A stretch of 64,000 nt of DNA from Amphiura filiformis (lineage: Eukaryota; Echinodermata; Ophiuroidea; Amphilepidida; Amphiuridae), in assembly GCF_039555335.1 (NCBI RefSeq), contig NC_092636.1:589501-653500 (forward strand), in the 5' to 3' direction. Each line of letters begins with the position of its first letter. Positions within the stretch are counted from its first letter, which is position 1. Under the pieces are notes generated by a model, which saw nothing but the letters and a program-made list of their open reading frames with translations, did not search any database and was not told the origin of the DNA. Of the stretch, positions 36,201-48,200 are shown piece after piece. The position numbers and the translations under genes are program-made.

Positions 36201-39200
36201 AAACCCAGTGCATCCGGCCGGATTCAAACCGGTGAACTTCGTAATACTAGCATGACACTCTAGGCAATTGAGCCACAGAAGTACGCTGGAGAAGACCGGA
36301 AGATATAAATCTATAGGCAATATGATAATAAAAAAGCCGAAAAACAGTGTTAAATCATCGTAAAATTGGGCTGAAAATTTAACAAATTAAAAAAACATGC
36401 AAAGTTGAATAACAAAAAAAAAGCTGAAATCTGTTGAAAAGCTGAAAATGTTCAGGTCTGAACACATACCTACCAGTGTCAGTATGTACTGTACCTCAAT
36501 CAGTATATACTGATTGAGGCATAGACTTTGTCAACTTACCATACACTGTCTTCATTGAGGTTGTCCAGTTCATTACCATCCTCATCATAATGGTAATCCA
36601 GGGTCAGGTTGCTGTCTGTGTCGTGAGCTGAAGCAAAGTTGGTCACAGTACGTGTAGGTACACCCAGGGCCCGCATAACTAGAAAGAGATGGCAGAAACA
36701 TCACGAAATATTGTTGACATATGTATATGAAAATAAACAAATGCAGTGCTATGTGACACATGACAACTGGACATTAATACACCACTTGGGAATTTTCACC
36801 ATCCAACTAAAGAAACACACACTTTGTATTCAATTCTCGCGTTTCACAATACGATGCGCCTCCAGCGGTCGCTGGGTCGAGGCCAAAATACGCAGTGCAT
36901 CATGGAAAAAGGTCGACATCCAAAGTCCGCGTAATATGAATACAATACAGGAACATGCATCATTGTGGGTTTAAATATCATTATAATGATGTTACATGCG
37001 AATGCACACTAAAACAACAATTTACAATCATAGTAGATCCATTTCCTATCTATTGATCACAGGGAATCCTTCGTGGACCTGTTTTCAACATATTTATTAT
37101 CACACTTGTGTGAAAATTCAATAGCAGCTAGAACGGCGATGTCGACTCTGGAGTCAAAAATTTGACTGCCAAGAGTAACCGCTGGTGGCGCATCGTATTG
37201 TGAAACGCGAGAATTCACCAATGAACCTTTTTTGACCATGCAGTGTGGACTGACCCTACACCCCCTTCATCTTAATCTTCATTAGATACAGTGCATCCCT
37301 CAAAATTGAGTATTGCTGTACCTTGAATATTAACATGGCGAGGAGACCAAAAGTGCAAGTAATGAACGTGAAGAGAGTTTATTTTCTACAGTGCTTTGTG
37401 CGAGTAAAAATAGCATCAGCAATTATGGAAGCTGAATCCTAGCAAGTCCGCACTGAAATGCGTCTACGAAGAGAGCTGTAATGAAGGATGGAGGAAGATC
37501 ATTCCATAGCTTGATGGTACATGGAAAGAATGAGTACTGGAAAGCCAAAACTCTTGCACTCTTCCCCAAGTGCTGTCGTTGTTTTTAAATTGTTTCTTTG
37601 CTGTTTTTGATCTTACGGTCCATGATGTCTGTGCGTTCTGCTGTTACAGAGATTTATCATATGCATGTCCTCAAATTGGTGTTTACAAAAGCAGATATAC
37701 ATATACAGACGCCCACTACTTATAAAGACCTGTAAACAAGGGTATACAACTTTTTCCTACCGTAAAGACCTGCACACCTGAGCTAGGCTCCAAATCATGG
37801 ACCCACTTGATTGCCGGTGTAAAGTTGGGTAACAGGTAAAAGTAGACATGGCCCTATATGCATTTTTATATTGTTTGCAATATGCTGGTAGCAGGGTTGT
37901 TTGATTTAAATCACGTCAATTTAAATCACTGATTTAATAAATCACTTGATTTTTTTTTAATCACTGATTTAAATCAACTTTTTTCATTACTTACCATTTT
38001 GGATAAATAAAAGTTAATTTCTTTCTTAAATTGACTGTTTTACTTCATTCCTGATGTTTCTACAACTTTTGGATACAATTAAAATACCTCTATGATGTCA
38101 CTTTATCTATTGCTAAAAATTCATCTTCAAGGTGCAGAATTCAACAGGTTTTTGCCCACAATTTTTGCCAAATTTTTTCTTTGAAATTTTCACATGTAAA
38201 AACATGCTTTGAATTTTGATTGCGCATTCCACTGGTCTCTTTTGAATTAAATATGGGGTATAGCAGTTCTTGGAATAAAAAAAATATAAAAAAATTGATT
38301 TAAATCACAAAAATCCGATTTAAATAAAAAAAAATCATCAACCCTGGTAGGTAAAGGGGACCGTGGACATCCTCAGTTGCTGGGTGTCCTTGATTACTTG
38401 ATTGTGCATCCACATTTACAGGTCTTTACAAATACACCCTTTAATACTCACTAGAAGTAAAGAGACTTCCAAACACCCAGCATTGACCATACTCCACTGG
38501 TTTTCCAGTCTCCATATATTTCTTGAAGATAGCAATACTACCAGTCCACAGCCAGGGCTCCACACCATCCTCATAATCACCGCTCCAATTGCCAACGAGT
38601 ACACCATCATCATCCTGACTGTTAAGCTATAGGGACAAAGGACAAAGTGTGAAAATAGAAGGAAGCCAAGATTTATACAGGTCTTTCTTCTTCTTATAAA
38701 GGCATAAGAGCCATTCCATGTCAACTCCTGGGATGTGCACCGGAGCACCTCTTCAATTTTTTTTCTTTTTCTGTGTGGTGGTAGATATTGATGAGAAAGT
38801 AAAATCCTGATAATTTGAGCTTCATACGCTATTTCGTTTTCCCGTGGCATCAATTTGAAATTTAGGGGGATCAGCGTAAAAAATGTGTCGCAACTCGAAA
38901 GACGATGTTTGGAGGTCCATAAATGTATAAAGGGAACCCCCTACAACTTTGAAAAGTATGTATCCTGGGGTACTTAATTGTGTAGAGTTCAAATCTGGCA
39001 TCAGAAAACTTGTAACTTCTTTACTTTAAAAGATATAGGGCCCTCAAAATGCAACTTTGTCCATCCAGGACCAACTTCGGGGGGTCAGAACTCCAAAAGT
39101 AAAAAACATTATGCTCATAGAGGTATGCTAGAAATGATTTTCAGCAACATTTGAGGGGATGACCAATGACCAACCAACCCTTTTTGTTGATGTTGCTGGA

Positions 39201-42200
39201 ATGACTCCTATGTAAGTAGGCAAGCCTAACTGATGTTTTTAATGCAAAGTCATCAAGACCCCAAGCCACTATTTCTCAGAAATGTTGTCCAAGAACATAT
39301 TTTCAACATACCTAAAGTTGATGGTGGGGCAAAATGTCTGACATTGGTTTTCAGGGGGGTCAAAATTTACACAAAATGTACTATTGGAGTTTTGCATGGG
39401 TAATATCTCAGCTAAAATTATTCTAATTGACTCAATATTGGATAAGAGTAATGTCCTACCAAAGGGTTCCGATTGGCAAAAAAATGGACAAAAAATTATT
39501 TTTACTTTTGGAGTTCTGACCCCCCGAAGTTGGTCCTGGATGGACAAAGTTGCATTTTGAGGGCCCTATATCTTTTAAAGGGACCATTGAAAGAAAAACA
39601 TAGTTGGTATCAAAATAAAGCTAATAACATATAGAATCCATTTCTAAAATGATAAACACAATTTTCCTTCCTTTTACCCCCCAAATCAGCAAATAAAGAC
39701 AAAGCGCCCAATGTCGCGTCGTTCCGCCCAATTCATATGTGCAGAGACACGTGGCAACCCTGTGACGTCAAAGTGGTTATCCTTTCCGCTGCATGGCAAC
39801 ACTGCATAGGCCAGACTTGGTCCTAAACCAACGCATGAACGTGTTACAGCAATGAACTTTTCTGTGCCTTTTAGGCCTAACAAGTATATTAAAGAGGATA
39901 TTATAATATAAATTACAAGGCTACAAGGACTGTTGCAAGATGCCGACCATGAGACGGACACTAGACTGGTAGGCCTACTATGATAGGCCTATATAAATTC
40001 TAGCTACAAAATTGGCCAACGGGAAACATAATAAGTTAGGCCTACATATTGACAAAGTCAAAGCTGTCAGTGCTAGCTGCTCTGCTTTTTCAAGAGAGTA
40101 GGCCTATCATTTGTTTTGAGGCATTATGATATAGCAACTCTTTACTATAAATATTTCCTCTGAAATATCTGGTGAGGATAGAAAAGAGAAGGTAATGATG
40201 TTTTGGGTTAGCCCATGACATGCGACTTAATTTCTTCAGGCCTAATTAGCCTACCTCCCGGGCGTGCGGCTTAGGTTTACAACCGCCGGGCCTAAAACGC
40301 AAGCCGATCCTGACTCTGAAGTTTGGAAGCTGAATTGCGTGCGAGTGATTAAAGTGTGTTTGTTTGTTTTTAAACGGTCGCTCCGTGTAGAGACACACTT
40401 ATGGGACCAGGTTCAAAACAAAAACCAGGCTCGGGAGAGCGAGTTGGCGCGGTTGTTTCCTCGCCTTGCACCACTGACATGACTGAGGTCCTGAGTTCAA
40501 CTTCAAGCCCCAGCGCGCGGCCCAAAGACTCTACACAATTAAGTACCCCAGGATACATACTTTTCAAAGTTGTAGGGGTTCCCTTTATACATTTATGGAC
40601 CTCCAAACATCGTCTTTCGCGTTGCGACACATTTTTTACGCTGATCCCCCTAAATTTCAAATTGATGCCACGGGAAAACGAATGAAAGCGTATGAAGCTC
40701 AAATTTTCAGGATTTTACTTTTCATCAATATCTACCACCACACAGAAAAAGAAACAAATTGAAGAGGTGCTGCGGTGCACATCCCAGGAGTTGACATGGA
40801 ATGGCTCATAATCAAAATGATAAAAATAGGGGGTGCTTAGGGCAAAATTTTCCATGATTTCGCGCAACATAGGGGGTAAAATTGTTACAAATGTATCAAC
40901 GTCAGTGAGACCAGCTGCTCCATTTGGCCATTCATAGAGGGGTTCTGCTCCACACTCACAAGCTTATGGGCTGTCAGACGGGCCCAATTTCCATATGTTA
41001 GCCTTGAAGCATCCAACCCCTGTGTGCGAAGTCAGTTTAGTCTCACCCATGGTTGACGGGGGAGTTGAAAATCAGGACATCTTAATGTTGGGTCACTAAT
41101 GTGTATGTGTAAAGGCCTTGATGTTGAAAGCCATTCCTCACACCACCTCATGGTTGTCCAGTGGAAATTACTCTCGATGGGTGGGGCAGATGATGTCAGT
41201 TCCTTCCCAAAGGGAGCAAAGGGATGTATGGATACAATGGTCCTGAAGCCTAAAAATCTACAGCTCATGTAAATTTCACAGGCTTTTTGTCTGAGGGCTC
41301 ACCTTTTTTTGAATACTGTACTTACCAGTGCAGACATGGTGCGAGCTATCATGACAGGATTTCGGCGATGCCGGTAAGCCAGTCCAGATTTCTTGAGGAG
41401 ATGGAATGCACACTCCAGGACGACATCCTCAAACTACAATGAAAAAAATAAATAAACACATTACTCAGGCCTTGCCATCTAGATTTTAAAGGCGAGTGGT
41501 TAATTACTCGCTAGCATGATGCTAGGCGAGTGGTCCGATCACTCTCAGAGCTGAATCACTCTGTAGTGTGTAGTGGTCGTATCACTCTCTAGGTCTAAAA
41601 GATAATTCATACCAATATGAAACAATTATGCACTGTTGACACCCTCTCTTTTGTTTTCAGAGAAGTTAATACGATAAATTGAATACCGGTACATTGAAAA
41701 TGCTGAAACTTGAATGCAATTCAATTTTGGGTGATTCACTGCGAGCGATATTTAGTGTCCATGGCGAGTTGAAAATCGCGCAAAAGAAATTGAGTTTGGG
41801 CGAGCTGTGGCAAGCGAGAGTGATCGCTCGCCTCAAACGGCAAGGCCTGATTACTGTATGACTTCTTACATTGTACTGAGGCTTGTAAGTTTATGCCTGT
41901 GCATAGTGCACTATAAATCACTGCGCTTTCTGTAATTTGTTTTTTAGATAAGACACTGATTCAGTTATCATTATTATCATTCCCCATTGAGACAGCTTCA
42001 AGATTCTGAAAGTTTAATACTTGGCGGTGAAGTTACAATATTTTTAAATGCCCTTGTTCTTAAGTTTTCTACTGATTTTTGCTCCATATTTGTACCATAC
42101 TAGGCTATTCCAGTTGAAATCCATACAACCTTTGTAGAAGACATGACCTTAATTCTGCACACAGGGAGTGTGAATATTAAACTGGGTTACCCGACCCCAT

Positions 42201-45200
42201 TTGAAATCTACACCCCTGTATGGGAGAGTAAGGTCATGTCATCCATAGAGGGTGCATGCATTTCAACTAGAATATCCCATTTGGAAGACAAGCTTGCTGC
42301 GCCTCACCTGACCCTGATACCAAGGGAAGTTGCCAATCTTGTACCTGGTGCCACAGTACACACGGTTGGTCTCATTCAGCACATACTCATCTCTCTTAGC
42401 TTTATCTGCCATGTATACTCCATCCTCTATGAAAAGAAATACAATAAAAAAAAACATATTTTATGACTGAAACTAAACATTCTCATGGTCAGGCCCAAAT
42501 AGACAATTTTTGCCAGGCTTATTGATAATAATCGTATGGTATTGTAGATCGTATGGATTCTCAATCTCTCTGCCCTCCTCTCCCTCTCTCTCTCCTTTCT
42601 CTCCTCTCTTTTTCTCTCTCTCTCCTCCTTTTCCTCTCTCTCTCCTCCTTTTCCTCTTTTTCCTTGCACTAGGGGCAGGGGCCCAAATAGGCAATTTTTG
42701 CCAGGGGGGGGGCGATTGCCCCCTGCCCCTCCGCCAGCTACGCCACTGGATAGATGTCGATACAGTGAAATAGCTGCAGGACTACACAGGTCCTGCGTAA
42801 ACTTGCAATACATTTTCTGCATCAGAAAAGCTACTAGAATGTCTCAGGACCCTTTTATAACATATGTGTGAATTCATCTCTAATAAACGCCCAGCTCATG
42901 AAAAAATTGGGTAAAAAAATAAGCAGCCACCCAAAATGACTTTGTTTAGCACCCTTGGAATGAATACGGTATATGGATTTCACCTGGAATGGTCCAATGA
43001 TGTTCAACTGGCAGAGCAATGGGCAGTTACAATTTTCAAAAGTCAGTGTTCTGGAGTAATTGGTTCAAATATTCCTTTAATCATTCAATATTGATGACAA
43101 TATAAATGTTTTGAAGAAAATACATACTGCAGCTTCATTCTGGGACTTGAACAGTGCTCAATAGATTTTTGTTTATCTGGAAATCTTACAGAAATTTATC
43201 TGGCATGGTAGTAATGACAAGATGACGAGATTCTTCAATATGCTTGGATTATGCGTCAGCTCAGAAAATGATTTAGGTCAACTGTAGAATGAAGATTTTA
43301 TTCTCAAGTTAAAGAAACTTTTGGGCCTCATAACTTCTAAATTGTTGGTCTAAAGTTTATAAAAGTAAACATATTTAGAACCGAAATCACTTGATGAATT
43401 CATCTGTGAGGGCAAATTTGGGCAGAAATGCTCAGTTTTGGAGAAAATCCAAACAAACAGGTTTTCAGCCCAAACTTTTTATAAGTCACCGATAATTTCT
43501 TGAGTAAAAAAAAAAAATTTTAAACTAAATAAAATATCTAGGATTTTTTATTTTATTTTGACCAAAAATAGTTTAAAAAATGCTCAATTTTGCCCAAAAA
43601 TCATAAAAAAGCCAGATTTTCACCCAAATTTCAAAGATTTTTGGTGAAGTTAATCAAAATTCTAAAAAATAAAAAAACAGGTCCAAGATATTTTTATCTA
43701 GTTTTTAAAAATTACTAAAACTTCTTTTTCGGGGGGGGGGGGGCATTACTTGGAAAGCTCATGCTCTTGGAGGAAAGTCTTATCCCAAAATAATACTCAA
43801 TTTTCTGACTCCCTTATTGTTTGTTCGGTTTATAATTGGCGAAAAAAATTACTTGTAACTTGTGTCTTGATGTAGAATGTGTGCACACAGTTGTTTGCAG
43901 CACCTAGGCTAGTTGCGCTTTGCATAATGCACGACTATCATGTGCTTATGTGATTTGATGCACACATTTACAAAAACTAAATAATTTTCATTTATTATAA
44001 GCCTAAAATCTTGGTTTTCAAGTGAATGAATCGAAAATAAACCTACGTTTGCACCATGGGTTGAAGATCATGAACACTTCAGTAGGATGATCAAATTCAA
44101 ATTCAATCCCCGATTCAGTGGTGGTGTTGACAACCAGCTCGTATGGTCCAATCAGACTATCAGCTGATGAATACACAGTGAGACAAACTTTGCTGCCCTC
44201 AACACTTGTGATCTGCAGTCCCCACTCCAAGTTGTCTTTAGGGGTGCATCGACAGCGAGACTGGTACACGCAGTTCCGTGACTGACAATTGACGGCCACC
44301 TGAAAACAAGCAATACAATTGGGTTATAAGGGATGACGATCAGAGAACTATTTGATGCATTTTGTTTTTAAAATGTCACCCCTTGCATGGGATATAAGAT
44401 TATTCGCCGTTGAAGTGACATAGTTAATTGGATTAACTACCATAGCAATAGATGAATACAATTTTGACTATATCGCCCTGCACTACAACGTTCACATGTA
44501 GATGTCAAAGAAAGGCTGATCACTCGCACCTGTAAGATTAGTATCTTTAAAAGAGCGGTAATGTATTCAGTCTATGTTTGCTGACATACACAGGTCAGGT
44601 GATTAATGCAATCTACTTGTAGTGCAGGGCGATCTATTCAAAAATTGTATTCATTTATTGCTATGGTAGTTAATCCGATTATGACGTCACTTCGACGGCG
44701 AATAGCAGAATGTGAGTTCTACAGTCTAAATTCAATGATTCTTACCCATACGGAACTCCAATGAGATCTGGTCTGAATCCTTCATGAAGTCCCGGTGCAA
44801 TTTCACCTCCATGTCAAATGACTGGCCACGTCTCGGTACCATCTCTTCAGTTTCATACTCATCTGTATGGTGAGCCTTCATGTTCTTATCCATCAGGAGG
44901 TCAAGTTGAAGCACCTGTAACTCCTTTTCTGGTAGACAAAAAACAAAACAATCAGAAATGTAACTAGAATTACGCGGTTCGTAATTAAGGTGGCCCCCAC
45001 ATAACTATACACCACATGAGGCCACCATATACTATCACAATATCAAGTTTGAAGTTGATCGGTGATTGCGTTTAAGCTGGAGAGTGGATTAATGGAAATG
45101 AAGGCAAAATATGCAAATGAGCTCATTAATATTCATAAATATGCAAATAACACGACACAAAAAGTATACAGCACATGAGGCTACCATAGACTATCACCGT

Positions 45201-48200
45201 ACCAAGTTTGATATAATATTGGATGGCTGAGCATGATACCATAACATATCGGACGAGCCAACGGCGAGTTCGATATTTGTATGACAAATCCGATATGTTA
45301 TGGTATCATGCGAAATAAGCCATCCAATATTATCATTATTAGGTTTTCGTAACTCCTAATAACCCTGAAAACATAATAATGAAGTTGATCGGCCATGGCG
45401 TTTGAGCTGCAGAGTGGATTAATGAATTTGCTTCCGCCCGGACAAACAAACAAACAAAGATACAAAGAAAGAAAGAAACAAACAAACAAACAGGCAAGGG
45501 AACAAACAACCATCTGGATGATAACATAAGCCCCACATGTGGGGGCCAAAAATATATACTTTTGACAATTAAACTTCACCCTTACTCTAACCATAGCCTA
45601 AAATTAAACTTAACTGTTATCCAACATTTGTACCTTCCAGTCTCCTAAAACCTTGACCCTGATTTTACAGACCCATGACCCAATTGACACCCTCACTCCA
45701 CCCCCCCCATTTATCTCATTGTTGATCGAGATTTTGGTATCATATAATAGATCATATTTTTCCCATTATCCTGAAATTTGACGTTCAAATTGATGTATTT
45801 CCATCCTGCTACAATGTACATGCACACTTTCTATAACATGTTAAGTGAACTACCATGGGTGCTCAAGGTGCTTACACCCCCCCCCCCACACACACACACA
45901 CACACTATATTTTGTCTTATAAATAACATAGGCCAAGTCGAGTCTAAATTCTACACAGACTACACAGAAAAAATTAAGAATTCAGGAATCTCATTTCCGG
46001 GAAATTCAGTAATCTAGAGTGAAATTAAGCTTTATATCCTGCTATGTTGGAGGGAAATTTGTCCACATTACTAAGAAATTTGCATTTTTATCCAGGCCTG
46101 ATTCAATGCCTAGAAGCATAATTATTAATAACCAATCAGTGTGAAAATGGTGCACCAAATGGCTTCAACTGGGCCTTTATTTTTCTAAATTTTCCAACTT
46201 CTGAAGCTGGCACCCATTAGCTACTTGCAGTTCCGCCATTATGCACTATGTGCGGGAGAGCCTCGAACTGGCAGCATACATGAATGGGAATTGAACTAGT
46301 CATAACGTTCTGTGTAAGGTTACATAATTCTTCCTTTCATGTATGCTGCCAGTTCGAGGCTCTCCCGCACATAGTGCATAATGGCGGAACCGTGCAAGTA
46401 GCTTAATAGAACCCCACTGCATGTAGATTTTACAAAGGTGACCAATTTGGCTGCCCCCCCATACACGTTTTTGTTGAGCAATACTACGGTATATAATAAA
46501 GTGCATCAACTGATTTCAATTGGGCCTTCGTTTTCAAAAATTCCAAAGTCTGCTCCGTGAGGTCCCCCCCCCTGGTCCCCGCATTATGAATAAAACATTT
46601 TGGCTTTTGTTTTGGCCATGCAACAATAAACTTTGTGTTTATAAAATGATAACAGTGTAAATGGTGTACCAAATGGCTTGAACTGGGCCTTCATTTTCCA
46701 AATTCTATCCCCCTATGTCATGTATAAAGTGCGACACGATACCCGCTTCAAGGTCACATTTCATCATTTGTGATCCTTATCTGGTCAGGCCTTGTATCCC
46801 TAGCTGGTATCATGGGTGTCAATCCCAGGGGACAGGGGGGATGTGTCCACCTTCTGGCAAAATTACCCCATTTCAAACACTTTTTAATAATTTTGGCTAG
46901 TTGCCCCCCTCCCACATTTCAAGCCGGATTGGTGCTATAAATGGCTGGTATAGATCAACCCCTGTTGAGCATCCACGCTTTGAAACATGTTCCGCTACGT
47001 CTGGCATGGATAGGCACCCTTAGGACCAATCACTATAAGACACATCCTAAGAATTGATTATTGAAATAGAGAGTACAAAACTGAATACTAGTAATTGGTG
47101 CTATAAATACCAATCATCAAGGTCTCTGGTCAATTTATGACGAGTGGTCTGTAAGCTTTTCGAAGGACATCATTTTATAATCTATTTTAATGACAAATAA
47201 AAAGTGGATCGTCTGTCTGGTATTGAATTGCTCATCTTCTCTGATCACCTTTCTATGATAACCTTGTATTGGATACAAAGATAATGATGTTATACGTGCA
47301 CTCTCATGGAAACATTCTTGTCATGAGCCAGAGGAGGGTACTCACCAGGGGTACTCACTCAGTACAAATTACCATGGGGATGTGCTACAAACCACAGATT
47401 TCCAGGATCTGTGCAAACATAGCTTTATAGGTTAGGTATCCCAGGTGGCATTTTCAGCCTTTTGGCTTGACACCTTTTTCCAGGCTAATGGATGGGTCAT
47501 TTTTCACAATGTTCTTCATTTTTTCACATTGATGTTCTCCATTTTTCTGGAAAATAGCCAATTTTGCCTCACTGTTGCCAAAATATTTGAAATTTGGGGG
47601 AAAAGTTGTAAAAATTCAGACAATTTAGATTTAAATTTGGCTGAAAATGTTGGTATTTTGATGGTCCAAATTCCTTGAAAAATTGGTATATTGATGGGTC
47701 CACTTTGAAATTCTCAGTGGCACAGCCCTACCCAAACCACACCTGAGTACACCCCCCCGGCCATGTAGTACAAATAAAAAATTATAGGCATAGATCCCAG
47801 ATCCCCCTAATATTTTGCCAGGGGATGATGGCCCATACGATCATCCCGCAATGTTGATGCTGTACATGTATGGGTTTCTGACCAAATTAACCTCATATTT
47901 GGTCATTTTAGCCCCCAAAGTTCAAATTTGTGTGCGCTTTGAGCGCATTTATTCCACTTTTGCACCATATTTCATCAGTTTAGCTTCAAAATGGCAAAAA
48001 TGTTCACACCCATTTGTACCATAAATTTATTCTGTTGCCAAAAGGTGATGGATTTACTATACATCAACTAATTTTTTCCAACACCATCCACCCCCCCCCC
48101 ATGTCAAAAAGAAATCTATGCCACTGCAAAAATTAGAAATTCTTTCAGTCTGTTTTATTACTGTGTATTTGTGCTAAAATATAAATTAGGCCATCTGATC

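Noticed and set aside
40264-40702. Overlapping frames on both strands
   Set aside because: They lie in the insert and terminal repeat of the GAGCCATTCC element.
41032-41268. Minus-strand frame between coding exons 5 and 6 as an extra exon
   Set aside because: No family motif; exons on both sides already join in phase 0.
42427-42822. Minus-strand frame rich in Arg, Glu and Lys
   Set aside because: It is the translation of a CT-rich microsatellite.
44300-44745. A micro-exon around CCCATGCAAGGGG for the missing sandwich loop
   Set aside because: No acceptor in the right place and the frame meets a stop; left as an open question.
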